A stretch of DNA of 21,821 nt from JBKHJZ01 sp046537875 (GCA_046537875.1 JBKHJZ010000039.1:1-21821), one strand, 5' to 3'. Positions 1 through 7,476 are shown, counted from the first letter of the stretch. Translations and numbers: made by a program. Notes: generated by a model from the letters alone, not told the origin.

Positions 1-96
1 GACCCACCCGCCACCGGGCCACCAAACCCCGGACCCTCGCCCTACACGCCACCGCTCGGCGAACGCCTCCACGCCGGCAGCTTCACCTGGAACTGA
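1..96 (+). CDS. C-terminal end of an unidentified protein (partial, cut by left edge)
   Basis: Frame 1 is open from the first base to a TGA at 94-96, giving 31 residues rich in Pro and Gly and ending HAGSFTWN. Third positions are mostly G or C, as in the other genes, and the stop is followed by a short gap and a convergent gene, so this is plausibly a real 3' end. Pro-rich tails of this kind occur in actinobacterial HNH/DUF222 proteins, but too little is present to assign a family. The 31 nt up to the next gene hold nothing I recognise. Confidence 0.4.
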   Translation, partial: DPPATGPPNPGPSPYTPPLGERLHAGSFTWN

Positions 97-127
97 CCCG
101 TGGAGTCGGGCGCGCCGACCGCGACGG

Positions 128-748
128 TCAGCCGGCCGATACCAGCCGCTGGTGTACCGCACGCCGGGCCCGGTGGAGGGGCGCGGGGTCGTCGTGGAGC
201 ACCCGTGCCCAGTCGCCGGCGGTGAGCAGCGAGGCGATCTCGAACGCGAGCTGCTCGGTGTCGGCGTCGGCCCCCAGCTCGCCGGCGCCCTGCGCTTGGC
301 GCAGGGTCAGGGCCACGACCCCGACCCAGTCGTCGTAGGCTCGTGCCAGGCGGTCACGGACCCGTCCCGGCCGGCTCGCCTGCTCGACGATCGTCGTGCC
401 GAAGAAGCACCCGCCGGGGAACACCCGTCGCTCGGAGTACGACAGGAACGCCTCGACGAGCGCGCGCACCCGGCCGAGTCCCGGGGGGACGGCGAGCGCC
501 GGCTGCACGATCTCGGCCGCGTAGGTCTGCTGGGCGGCCTCGATGGTGGCCAGCTGCAGGTCCTCTTTCGACCCGAAGTGGGCGAACACGCCGCTCTTGC
601 TCATCTCCAGCCGGTCGGCCAAGCGGCCGATCGTCAACCCGGCCAGTCCCTCGAGCGACGCGAGGTCCGCAGCGGCGCTCAGGATCGCGGCCCGCGATCG
701 CTCGCCGTCCGATCTCGGTGACCGGCGGGTTCGGCCTCCACTGTCCAT
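128..748 (-). CDS. TetR/AcrR family transcriptional repressor
   Basis: A 206-residue protein of usual TetR length. The N-terminal helix-turn-helix lies at about residues 20-65, with the recognition region LADRLEMSKSGVFAHFGSKE typical of the family. The C-terminal ligand domain contains GGCFF and a helix pattern like the TetR_C domains of the YcdC/AcrR type. The ATG is preceded on the minus strand by a strong GGGGAGGAG ribosome site about 10 nt upstream. It is divergent from the FAD monooxygenase at 859, with an inverted repeat in between. The usual arrangement is that the repressor controls itself and the divergent enzyme; that regulatory link is inferred. The ligand is unknown. Confidence 0.9.
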   Translation of the reverse strand: MDSGGRTRRSPRSDGERSRAAILSAAADLASLEGLAGLTIGRLADRLEMSKSGVFAHFGSKEDLQLATIEAAQQTYAAEIVQPALAVPPGLGRVRALVEAFLSYSERRVFPGGCFFGTTIVEQASRPGRVRDRLARAYDDWVGVVALTLRQAQGAGELGADADTEQLAFEIASLLTAGDWARVLHDDPAPLHRARRAVHQRLVSAG

Positions 749-776
749 GGTCGCTGGCTCCTCCCCGATCTGTGCC

Positions 777-782
777 TTGACA
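777..782 (+). promoter_or_regulatory. Candidate -35 box of the FAD monooxygenase promoter
   Basis: A perfect TTGACA. A -10 candidate CATACT lies at 799-804 (16-nt spacer); an alternative TACTAT lies at 821-826, which would not pair with this -35. On the other strand TAGTAT (805-800) could serve as the -10 of the divergent tetR. Several overlapping promoters are possible. Confidence 0.45.
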
Positions 783-809
783 GCCCACGCTGCGGACCCA
801 TACTAAAGA

Positions 810-821
810 ACGAACGGTCGT
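810..821. promoter_or_regulatory. Putative TetR operator (imperfect inverted repeat)
   Basis: The 12-mer ACGAACGGTCGT is an inverted repeat with one mismatched pair (ACGA-CG-TCGT), with additional symmetric bases at 807-808 and 823-824. It sits between the divergent tetR and monooxygenase genes, just beyond the plus-strand -10 candidates and in the -10/-35 interval of the minus-strand one. Binding here could block both promoters. Sites containing CGNNCG-type half-sites are common for TetR proteins; the assignment is from position and symmetry only. Confidence 0.55.
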
Positions 822-858
822 ACTATCTACTCGGGACCTCCCAGGAAGGCGGGATCAC

Positions 859-2094
859 ATGTACGACGCGATCGTGATCGGTGCCCGGTGCGCCGGCGCG
901 GCGACCGCGATGCTGCTGGCCCGCCGGGGGCGCCGGGTGCTGCTGGTGGACCGGGCCGCATTCCCCAGCGACACGCTGTCGACACACCTGCTCCATCCGC
1001 GGGGTGGGGCCAAGCTGGCTGGTTGGGGCCTGCTCGACCGCCTCCGCGCCACCGGTGTGCCGCCGATCCCGGCCGTGACCTTCGACATCGGCGGCACCTC
1101 GGTGACCGGTGCCGCCGAGCCCGTCGACGGCGTCGTCGAGTGGCTCTGCCCGCGGCGCACGGTGCTCGACCACCTCCTGGTCGAGGCGGCCGCAGAGGCG
1201 GGCTGTGAGGTGAGGGAGCAGACCTCGCTCCACCGCCTGGTGTGGGACGACGACCGCGTCGCCGGGGTGCGCCTCCGCGACCGGTCGGGGCACGTCGTCG
1301 AGGAGCGTTCGGCGATCGTCGTGGGCGCCGACGGCATGCGCTCCACGGTGGCGCGCCAGGTGGGCGCCACGACGTACAACGAACATCCCAGCCAGATCGG
1401 CACGTTCTACACGTACTGGTCGGGCGTCGGCATCACCAACGCCGAGTTCCACGTCCGCCGCGGCCGCCACATCCTGGCCTTCCCAACCCACGACGGCCTG
1501 ACGTGCATCTTCGTGGCCCGTCCCGCCCACGAGTTCCCCGCCTACCGGGCCGATGTCGAGGGCACCTACCTGCGGACGCTCGAGCTCGCCCCCGACCTTG
1601 CATCCCGGGTCGGCCGCGGCAACCGGGCGGCGCCGTTCCGGGGGACCAACGTGCTGCCCAACTACTACCGGAAACCCCACGGGCCGGGCTGGGCGCTGGT
1701 CGGCGACGCGGGGCACCACAAGGACCCGACCACCGGCATGGGGATGAGCGACGCGTTCCGGGATGCCGACCTGCTGGCCGGCGCGATCGACGACGGCCTG
1801 GCCGGGCGCGCGGATCCCGCAGCGGCTCTCGCCGCCTACGAACAGGAGCGGAACCGCCAGAGCGAACACATCTACGGCTGGACGCTGTTCGCCGCCGCGC
1901 TGCCCGACCCCGCGCCGCTGGCGCCGTACCTGCACGCCATCGCCGCCGACCCGGTCGAGCGCACCCGGTTCCTGTCGGTGGTCGCCGGCACGGTGCCCTA
2001 CGGGGAGGTCTTCGACCACGGGCGTCAGGCCCGGGTGCTCGCGGCGGCGAACGGGTCACCGCCCACGTCCGGGGCCGTCCGCTCGGCCTCCTAA
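859..2094 (+). CDS. FAD-dependent monooxygenase/oxidoreductase (PHBH-like fold)
   Basis: A 411-residue flavoprotein. The N-terminus YDAIVIGARCAGAATAMLLA is a Rossmann dinucleotide-binding motif in which GxGxxG appears as GARCAG. Further FAD signatures are VGADGMRS at about 158-165 (DG motif) and GWALVGDAGHHKDPTTGMGM around residue 280 (GD motif), placing it with the FAD_binding_3/geranylgeranyl-reductase-like group A flavoproteins. The substrate cannot be told; aromatic hydroxylation is one possibility. The ATG has a good AGGAAGG ribosome site 9 nt upstream. Divergent from tetR and probably repressed by it. Its TAA overlaps the convergent menA stop in the four bases CTAA at 2091-2094. Confidence 0.85.
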   Translation: MYDAIVIGARCAGAATAMLLARRGRRVLLVDRAAFPSDTLSTHLLHPRGGAKLAGWGLLDRLRATGVPPIPAVTFDIGGTSVTGAAEPVDGVVEWLCPRRTVLDHLLVEAAAEAGCEVREQTSLHRLVWDDDRVAGVRLRDRSGHVVEERSAIVVGADGMRSTVARQVGATTYNEHPSQIGTFYTYWSGVGITNAEFHVRRGRHILAFPTHDGLTCIFVARPAHEFPAYRADVEGTYLRTLELAPDLASRVGRGNRAAPFRGTNVLPNYYRKPHGPGWALVGDAGHHKDPTTGMGMSDAFRDADLLAGAIDDGLAGRADPAAALAAYEQERNRQSEHIYGWTLFAAALPDPAPLAPYLHAIAADPVERTRFLSVVAGTVPYGEVFDHGRQARVLAAANGSPPTSGAVRSAS

Positions 2095-3008
2095 CCAGAC
2101 AGCCAGAGTCCGAGCGCGAAGAGGCAGCCGAACGCGAGCTGCAGGCGCCCGGTCGCACCGAGCACCGGGATGAGGTCGGGGCCCCGCGCCCCACCGAGCA
2201 CGGCGATGACGGGTCCGCGGCCCAGCGGCACGGCGGCCAGCGCCAGGGCGGCGGCGGGCCGCTCCCCCAACCCGGCGACGAGCGGCACGGCCAGGGCGGC
2301 CGCCACCAGCAGCCCTACGTACAGGACCCGGGTCCGGGCCTCGCCCAGCCGCACGGCGAGCGTGCGCTTGCCCACCGCGGCGTCGCCGGGGATGTCGCGG
2401 AGGTTGTTGACCACCAGCAGCGCGGTCGCCAGCAGCCCGACGGGCACGCTGGCCGCCAGCGCGAGCGCCGAGAGCGCCTCCTCGTGCACGTAGGCCGAGC
2501 CCGCCGTGGCCACCACGCCGAAGAAGACGAACACGAACGCCTCGCCCAGACCCAGGTAGCCATAGGGCCGTGGACCACCGGTGTAGAGCCAGCCGGCGGC
2601 GATCGCCGCGGCCCCCACCACCAGCAGCTCCCAGCCCACCGCCAGCGCCAGGGCGAGGCCCGCCAGGCCCGCCACGCCGAACGAGGCCAGCGCGGCCCGC
2701 CTGACGTCCCGGGGGGCGACGATGCCGGACCCGACCAACCGCACCGGCCCGATGCGGCGCCCGGCGGTGTCGGCGCCGCGCACGCCGTCGCTGTAGTCGT
2801 TGGCGTAGTTGGTCCCGACCTGCAGGGCGAGCGCGACGACGCCGGCGGCCAGCGCCCGCCACGCCACCACGTCGACCCGCCCGGCGGCGCACGCGGTGCC
2901 CACCAGCACCGGCACCAGCGCGGCCGGCAGCGTCCGCGGCCGGGCGCCCGCCGCCCAGGCCCGCCAGCCGGTGGGGAGGGGTTCGGCCCGGGACCGCCGG
3001 TCTGCCAT
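2091..3008 (-). CDS. menA: 1,4-dihydroxy-2-naphthoate polyprenyltransferase (UbiA family)
   Basis: A multi-pass membrane prenyltransferase that attaches a polyprenyl chain to 1,4-dihydroxy-2-naphthoate in menaquinone synthesis. Both Asp-rich motifs are present: NYANDYSDGVRGAD at about residues 67-80 and NNLRDIPGDAAVGKRTLA at 201-218, the latter (RDI-GD--GK-TLAV) typical of MenA rather than UbiA. From the chosen ATG at 3008 it is 305 residues, with many hydrophobic segments. An in-frame ATG at 3050 would add 14 Arg-rich residues; neither has a clear ribosome site, and I prefer 3008 because the family usually starts shortly before the W(R/K)-x-ARP-TLP segment. It lies about 90 nt after the ABC permease on the same strand and may be co-transcribed. 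Confidence 0.9.
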   Translation of the reverse strand: MADRRSRAEPLPTGWRAWAAGARPRTLPAALVPVLVGTACAAGRVDVVAWRALAAGVVALALQVGTNYANDYSDGVRGADTAGRRIGPVRLVGSGIVAPRDVRRAALASFGVAGLAGLALALAVGWELLVVGAAAIAAGWLYTGGPRPYGYLGLGEAFVFVFFGVVATAGSAYVHEEALSALALAASVPVGLLATALLVVNNLRDIPGDAAVGKRTLAVRLGEARTRVLYVGLLVAAALAVPLVAGLGERPAAALALAAVPLGRGPVIAVLGGARGPDLIPVLGATGRLQLAFGCLFALGLWLSG

Positions 3009-3096
3009 GGCGGGCAGGTTCGCGCGCCGGAGCCCTCGCCGCCCGATCATCGCAGCGACGGCCCGTCCACGCGGCCCCCCACCAGCGCGGCGCGGG

Positions 3097-3990
3097 TCAC
3101 GCGAGCACGCGGTTGCGGAAGCCCGAGATGCCGAGCGCCAGCAGCACGGTGGTGAACGCCGCGCAGGCCGCGTAGATCGCGGGGGCGGGCATGTGGGGGA
3201 CCCCGGCCGTCAACCCCATCCGCACCCCCTCGGAGAGGTAGACGAGCGGGTTGACCAGCACGCCCCACTTCAGCACCGGCAGCGCGTCGAGCCGCTCCCA
3301 GGGGTAGTAGACGGCCCCGAGGAACGTCATCGGGATGACCAGCAGGCTGAAGATGAGCGACACCTGGCGTGGCTCCACCCGCGTGCCGACCGTGAGCCCG
3401 AGCGAGGCGCTCAGCACGGCCGCCAGCGGGAGAAACGTCAGGGCGATCGGCCAGTCGATGACGATCCGCACCTCGCTCGCCGGCACCACGTAGGCGAGCG
3501 GCAGCACCACCGCGGCGGCGAGCAGGGCCTGGATGGCGCCGGAGGCCACCTTCTGCAGCGCCACGCCCTCGACGGGGATGGGCGCCAGCACCCGGTCCTC
3601 GATCTCGCGGGTGAACCCGAAGTCCTGCACCATCGGCAGCGCCACCGCCTGGATGCCCTGGAAGATCATGGCGCTCGCCACGACCCCGCCCACGAGCAGC
3701 GTGCTGAACGCCTCGGCGCTCAGGGCATCCGTCCCGCCGGCGGCGCCCGCCGCCCCGATGCCCTGGCCGATCTTGGGGAACACGTAGGTGAACACGAACA
3801 GCAGGAGCACCGGCTGCATGACCGTCCGCGAGAGGAACAGCCACAGATCCTTGCGGAGCACCACGAGGTCGCGGCCGAGAAGCGCCAGGAAGGCCCGGCG
3901 GCTCAGCGGCGTCCACACCCCGAACGGACGGCCCCGGCGGTGGGCGGTCGCCTGCGGGGCGTCCCGACGGTGCTCGACGATCTCGGTCAC
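3097..3990 (-). CDS. ABC-2 type transporter permease
   Basis: A 297-residue membrane protein with a cytoplasmic N-terminal tail (about 50 residues), then six predicted hydrophobic segments at roughly 53-71, 97-117, 149-169, 180-200, 211-231 and 270-290. The sequence NPLVYLSEGVR near 247-257 is a hallmark of ABC2_membrane proteins of the DrrB/NodJ type. The start is the GTG at 3990, which overlaps the stop of the ATPase gene as GTGA; a GGAAGGAG ribosome site lies just upstream inside that gene. An open reading frame continues upstream in this phase, but it is the shadow of the ATPase. With the ATPase it forms an exporter of unknown substrate; drug, lipid or polyketide export are all possible. 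Confidence 0.9.
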   Translation of the reverse strand: MTEIVEHRRDAPQATAHRRGRPFGVWTPLSRRAFLALLGRDLVVLRKDLWLFLSRTVMQPVLLLFVFTYVFPKIGQGIGAAGAAGGTDALSAEAFSTLLVGGVVASAMIFQGIQAVALPMVQDFGFTREIEDRVLAPIPVEGVALQKVASGAIQALLAAAVVLPLAYVVPASEVRIVIDWPIALTFLPLAAVLSASLGLTVGTRVEPRQVSLIFSLLVIPMTFLGAVYYPWERLDALPVLKWGVLVNPLVYLSEGVRMGLTAGVPHMPAPAIYAACAAFTTVLLALGISGFRNRVLA

Positions 3991-5024
3991 TCGCGCAGCT
4001 CCTTCCCGGTCAGCGTGATGAACACCGTCTCCAGGGTCGGCTCGTCGACGTGGACGTTGGTCACGCTGTGCCCTGCCCGCTCGGCGGCCGCGAGCAGCTT
4101 GGGCAGCATGCCGTCGGCGCCGGCCAACCAGACCCGCACCGCGTCGTCGGCCGCGTGCGCCCCGGTGGTGCCGTCGAGCGAGCCGAGCACCGCCGCGAGG
4201 TCGGTCGTCGACCCGTCGGCGTACAGGGTCACCACCGTGTCGGCCGGAATCGACCGCTTGAGCGCAGCCGGGTCGTCGAGGGCCAGGATCCGGCCGTGGT
4301 CCATGATCGCGACGCGGTCGCAGAGTTGGTCGGCCTCCTCCATGTAGTGCGTGGTGAGCAGCACCGTCTGGCCCTCTCGGTGCAACTCCTGCACGATCTC
4401 CCACAGGCCGATGCGGCTCTGCGGGTCGAGACCGGCGGTCGGCTCGTCGAGGAACAGCACCCGGGGGCGGTGGAGGATCGCGCGGCCGACCATGAGCCGC
4501 TGCGCCATGCCGCCGGACAGGGTCGCCACATCGGCCCGGGTCTTCTCGCCCAGCCGCATCACCTCGATCACCCGGTCGGCCTCCCGCCGCGCGGCTCGGG
4601 CGCCCAGGCCGAAGTACCGGGCGTGGAACTCGAGGTTCTCGCGCACGTCGAGCGACCGGTCGAGGGTGTTGGTCTGCGTGACCACGCCGATGCGCTCCTT
4701 CGCCCGGGCCGGCTCGGCCGTGACGTCGATGCCGTCGACGAACGCCCGGCCGCTCGTGGGCACCACCCGCGTGGTCAGCATGCCGATCGCAGTGGTCTTG
4801 CCCGCCCCGTTGGGGCCCAGGAGGCCGAACAGCTCTCCCGGGGCGACCGAGAGATCCAACCGGTCGACCGCAGGTGCCCCGGCGGCGGCCGACCCGGCGG
4901 CGGCGGACCCGGCGGGCGCCACTCCGGGGGCCTCGCCGGCCGCGGGATAGATCTTCGTGAGCTGCTCGGTGCGGATGGCGGCGTCGATGGTTCCCGACGG
5001 TAGAGGGCCGTGGGCCGGATGCAC
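3987..5024 (-). CDS. ABC transporter ATP-binding protein (DrrA-like)
   Basis: Numbering from the GTG at 5024 (345 residues): Walker A GPNGAGKTT at 71-79, Q-loop about 117 (TQTNTLD), signature LSGGMAQRL at about 169-177, Walker B LFLDEPTAGLD at 190-200 and H-loop THYMEEADQ at about 225. The C-terminal domain HVDEPTLETVFITLTGKELRE matches the DrrA type. It energises the permease at 3097-3990 (GTGA overlap). An Ala/Gly/Pro insert with a 15-base tandem repeat (4881-4910) separates the first beta strand (about residues 16-26) from the rest. The start is uncertain: ATG 5045 and GTG 5024 add residues not typical of the family, whereas a promoter-like TACCGT points at an ATC codon at 4988, where the conserved domain begins. 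Confidence 0.9.
   Translation of the reverse strand: MHPAHGPLPSGTIDAAIRTEQLTKIYPAAGEAPGVAPAGSAAAGSAAAGAPAVDRLDLSVAPGELFGLLGPNGAGKTTAIGMLTTRVVPTSGRAFVDGIDVTAEPARAKERIGVVTQTNTLDRSLDVRENLEFHARYFGLGARAARREADRVIEVMRLGEKTRADVATLSGGMAQRLMVGRAILHRPRVLFLDEPTAGLDPQSRIGLWEIVQELHREGQTVLLTTHYMEEADQLCDRVAIMDHGRILALDDPAALKRSIPADTVVTLYADGSTTDLAAVLGSLDGTTGAHAADDAVRVWLAGADGMLPKLLAAAERAGHSVTNVHVDEPTLETVFITLTGKELRE
4881..4910 (-). repeat. 15-bp tandem repeat coding a Gly-Ser-Ala linker
   Basis: Two 15-base units (GGCGGCGGCCGACCC and GGCGGCGGCGGACCC on the plus strand), one mismatch apart, with a third decayed unit after 4910. They encode GSAAA repeats near the N-terminus of the ABC ATPase, consistent with slippage expansion. 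Confidence 0.7.
4997..5002 (-). promoter_or_regulatory. TACCGT -10 candidate for the ABC transporter operon
   Basis: On the minus strand TACCGT is followed by 8 nt (4996-4989) and then ATC at 4988-4986, in frame with the ABC ATPase. The spacing equals that of the SDR gene, where an ATG sits at the same distance. Transcription probably begins at about 4988-4990. Confidence 0.45.
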
Positions 5025-5027
5025 GTC

Positions 5028-5061
5028 ACCCGGCCCGGTGCACACGACCCGGCCCGGTGCA
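5028..5061. repeat. Two 15-bp direct repeats upstream of the ABC ATPase
   Basis: ACCCGGCCCGGTGCA occurs at 5028-5042 and 5047-5061, a 19-bp period, followed by related GGTCACCGG words up to about 5090. They fill most of the gap between the SDR and ABC genes and lie upstream of the TACCGT element. They could be an operator or only a local duplication. Confidence 0.6.
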
Positions 5062-5108
5062 GGTCACCGGGGTCGAGCGCGGGTCACCGGGCCCGCTGGC
5101 CGGGCGGG

Positions 5109-5858
5109 CTACCAGGACGCGCCGAGCAGGGCCCCGCCGTCGACGACGAGCGTCTCGCCGGTGACCCAGGACGCCATGTCGCTGGCCAGGAAGAGTGCGG
5201 CGTTCGCGATGTCCGCAGGCTCACCGAGGCGCCGGAGCGGCATGTGGGAGGCGATGGCCTGCTCGTTGGGCTCCCAGAGGGCGCGGGCCATGTCGGTCTT
5301 CACCAGGCCCGGGGCGATCGCGTTCACCCGCACGCCGGGCGCCAGCTCGGCGGCGAGGGTCCGGGTCAGGTGGATCAGCGCCGCCTTGGTGACGTTGTAG
5401 TGGCCGATCTGGCTCTCGACCGACAACCCCCCGACCGACGCCATGTTGAGGATCACCCCGCCGTGGTCGCGCATCGCGGCACGCCAGGCCTCCTGCACCC
5501 ACACGACCGGGCCCCGGTAGTTGACCTGCCAGGTCTTGTCGAACCGGGGCAGGTCGATGTCGATCGACGGGCCCATGTAGGGGTTGGTGGCCGCGTTGTT
5601 GACCAGGATGTCGAGCCCGCCGAGGCGCTCGACGGTCGCAGCGACACAGGCCGCGATCTGCTCCGGGTCGCCGGCGTGGGCGGGGAACACCGCGGTCTCG
5701 CCCTTCATGTCGGCGGCCGCCGCCTCCAGCGCGTCCTGCTTGCGCGACGACAGCATGACGGCCGCGCCGGCCTCGGCGTACGCCGCGGCGATGGCCTTCC
5801 CGATGCCGCGGCTGGCGCCCGTGACCAGCGCGACCTTGCCCTCCAGGCTTATCTCCAT
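5109..5858 (-). CDS. SDR family NAD(P)-dependent oxidoreductase
   Basis: A 249-residue classical short-chain dehydrogenase/reductase. The cofactor motif TGASRGIG is at 13-20, NNAA at 87-90 (NNAG variant), and the catalytic Ser141, Tyr154 and Lys158 are all present. The ending WVTGETLVVDGGALL is typical of FabG-like members. The substrate is not evident. The ATG at 5858 is chosen because the fold begins at LEGKVALVTG and because TACCGT lies 8 nt upstream, as for a leaderless mRNA; there is no ribosome site. It is divergent from the AraC gene with 176 nt in between. Confidence 0.92.
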   Translation of the reverse strand: MEISLEGKVALVTGASRGIGKAIAAAYAEAGAAVMLSSRKQDALEAAAADMKGETAVFPAHAGDPEQIAACVAATVERLGGLDILVNNAATNPYMGPSIDIDLPRFDKTWQVNYRGPVVWVQEAWRAAMRDHGGVILNMASVGGLSVESQIGHYNVTKAALIHLTRTLAAELAPGVRVNAIAPGLVKTDMARALWEPNEQAIASHMPLRRLGEPADIANAALFLASDMASWVTGETLVVDGGALLGASW

Positions 5859-5866
5859 GCGCCCGA

Positions 5867-5872
5867 ACGGTA
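5867..5872 (-). promoter_or_regulatory. TACCGT -10 box, leaderless promoter of the SDR gene
   Basis: Minus-strand TACCGT at 5872-5867, then 8 nt, then the ATG at 5858. No Shine-Dalgarno sequence precedes the ATG. The same TAnnnT-to-start spacing recurs at other genes in the window. Confidence 0.55.
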
Positions 5873-6021
5873 GGGGGCCTCGCCGGGCCGGGCGAACCGG
5901 GCGACGGGGTGCCGTCGACGGCTGGACGCTGCGGAGGCCAGGTGCACGCCGGTGGCCGGTGGGCGACAGGGCGCAAGCCGGCCCAGCGACGCCTTCGTGA
6001 CCTTCGCCGGCCGCGCCTCGG

Positions 6022-6027
6022 TAGCGT
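6022..6027 (+). promoter_or_regulatory. TAGCGT -10 box, leaderless promoter of the AraC gene
   Basis: TAGCGT, then 7 nt (6028-6034), then GTG at 6035 in frame with the AraC regulator. No ribosome site precedes that GTG. The remainder of the 5859-6034 gap shows nothing else I recognise. Confidence 0.55.
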
Positions 6028-6034
6028 CGTCCGC

Positions 6035-6895
6035 GTGGCAGCGCAGACCAGCCGGTCGGTGGTCGGGCGCCCCGCACCGTGGATGCGGCCGTTCGTCGAG
6101 GGCTACGTCGGCTACCGCCTGGTCGGGTCGTGGACCGGCGTGCACCGTGGCCTGCCGTCGCGCCACCTGACCTTCATCGTGAGCATCGGCGAACCGATCG
6201 AGGTGCTGGCGCAGGTGGATCCCCGGCAGTCGCCGGACCGCTACGGCGTGGTCCTCGGCGGGCTGCAGGACCGCGCGGCGCTGGTGGCGGTGGAGGGCGG
6301 CCAGGAGGGGGTGACCATCGAGCTGACGCCGCTGGGGTGCCGCGCCCTGCTGGGTGTGCCGGCCCGGCCGCTGTGGAACCTGTCGCTGGAGGCGGCGGAC
6401 GTCCTCGGGAGCGCCGCCGCAGAGCTTCGGGAGCGCCTCCACGGCGTCGCCGGCTGGGCCGATCGCTTCGCGGTGTGCGACGAGGTGCTCGGGCGGCGGC
6501 TGCACGCGCGCGGGGCCGGATCGGCGGTCGCGCCCGAGGTGCGGCAGGCGTGGCGGATGCTCGTCGCCTCCGGGGGCACCGTGCCGGTGTCGGCCGTCGT
6601 CGACGAGGTGGGATGGAGCCGCCGCCACCTCGCGCAGCGCTTCGGCGACGAGCTCGGCCTCTCCCCCAAGCGCGCCGCCCGGATCATCCGCTTCGACCGG
6701 GCGCGCACGATGCTCCAGGCCCCCGGGCCCCCGTCGCTCGCCGACGTCGCCGCCGTGTGCGGCTACTACGACCAGCCGCACCTGACGCGGGACTTCGTCG
6801 AGCTGGCCGGCTGCCCACCGGGCGAGTGGCTCGCCACCGAGCTCCCATCCGTCCAAGACGGCGAGCGCTCCGGGGTCGCACACTCGGCGCCATGA
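6035..6895 (+). CDS. AraC family transcriptional regulator
   Basis: From the GTG at 6035, a 286-residue protein. The first 150 residues form a ligand-type domain of the sort often seen in AraC regulators paired with VOC proteins (DUF6597-like). Two helix-turn-helix motifs follow: about 185-205 (VSAVVDEVGWSRRHLAQRF) and about 234-256 (SLADVAAVCGYYDQPHLTRD), with GLSPKRAARIIRFDRA between them, the AraC signature region. The start is chosen from the TAGCGT box 7 nt upstream; an ATG at 6083 is an alternative. Its TGA overlaps the ATG of the VOC gene (ATGA, 6892-6895), so the two are probably translated in a coupled way and act in one response. Confidence 0.85.
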   Translation: MAAQTSRSVVGRPAPWMRPFVEGYVGYRLVGSWTGVHRGLPSRHLTFIVSIGEPIEVLAQVDPRQSPDRYGVVLGGLQDRAALVAVEGGQEGVTIELTPLGCRALLGVPARPLWNLSLEAADVLGSAAAELRERLHGVAGWADRFAVCDEVLGRRLHARGAGSAVAPEVRQAWRMLVASGGTVPVSAVVDEVGWSRRHLAQRFGDELGLSPKRAARIIRFDRARTMLQAPGPPSLADVAAVCGYYDQPHLTRDFVELAGCPPGEWLATELPSVQDGERSGVAHSAP

Positions 6896-7338
6896 GCGAC
6901 GACACGACCACTGCACCCACGACGACCGACACGGCCACCGCGCCGCCGGCCGCCACCGTGTGGCCGATCCTCACCTACCGGGACGCCCGGGCCGCGATCC
7001 GCTTCCTCGCCGAGGCGTTCGGGTTCGAGGAGCGGTGCGCCTACGCGGACGACGACGACCCTGACGTGATCCACCACGCCGAGATGCGCTGGCCGCTCGG
7101 GGGCGGCGTCATGTTCGGCTCCGCCGCGAAGGACGACGGGCCCTTCGGGCGGCGCACCCCGGGGAACGACTCGGTCTACGTGGCCTGCGACGAGCCCGAC
7201 GACCTGTTCCGGCGAGCCGCCGCCGCCGGTGCCGAGGTCGTGCGGGGGCTGCGCGACGAGGACTACGGCTCGCGCGGCTTCACCGTGCGCGACCCCGAGG
7301 GCAACCTCTGGAGCTTCGGCACCTACCGCGGCGAGTAG
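6892..7338 (+). CDS. VOC family protein (glyoxalase/bleomycin-resistance fold)
   Basis: 148 residues. A Thr/Ala-rich, probably disordered tail (1-20) precedes a single VOC domain: WPILTYRDARAAIRFLAEAFGF is the first beta-alpha unit and GFTVRDPEGNLWSFGTY is the closing VOC motif. The ending (DPEGN-W-FGTY) resembles the PhnB/YaeR-like 'glyoxalase family' proteins. Metal binding and substrate are unclear. It overlaps the upstream AraC gene by ATGA, a pairing that recurs in Actinomycetota. A short hairpin lies 26 nt after the stop. Confidence 0.88.
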   Translation: MSDDTTTAPTTTDTATAPPAATVWPILTYRDARAAIRFLAEAFGFEERCAYADDDDPDVIHHAEMRWPLGGGVMFGSAAKDDGPFGRRTPGNDSVYVACDEPDDLFRRAAAAGAEVVRGLRDEDYGSRGFTVRDPEGNLWSFGTYRGE

Positions 7339-7363
7339 CCGACCCGTCCCCGGGCATGGAGCT

Positions 7364-7383
7364 CGGCGAGGATGTCCTCGCCG
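7364..7383. terminator. Hairpin after the VOC gene (possible terminator, no T-tract)
   Basis: CGGCGAGG at 7364-7371 and CCTCGCCG at 7376-7383 form a perfect 8-bp stem with a 4-nt loop (ATGT). There is no run of T downstream, as is common in actinobacterial terminators, so the role is tentative. Confidence 0.4.
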
Positions 7384-7470
7384 TGCGGCGGCCGGCGCCT
7401 CGACCGACGGCCTGCGGGCGATCGGGCGATGCGTCGGGCCCGGGGACGAGGCGCGGCCCGACACCATCGG

Positions 7471-7476
7471 TACCGT
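7471..7476 (+). promoter_or_regulatory. TACCGT -10 box, leaderless promoter of the DUF255 gene
   Basis: TACCGT, then 7 nt (7477-7483), then GTG at 7484 in frame. No ribosome site lies before this GTG. No convincing -35 is visible. Confidence 0.5.

Noticed and set aside
1242..4347. Long plus-strand open frames (1242-3155 and 2809-4347) opposite menA and the ABC genes
   Set aside because: Translations are Arg/Pro/Gly-rich low-complexity sequence without motifs, as expected opposite or out of phase with GC-rich genes; the minus-strand frames hold clear family motifs.
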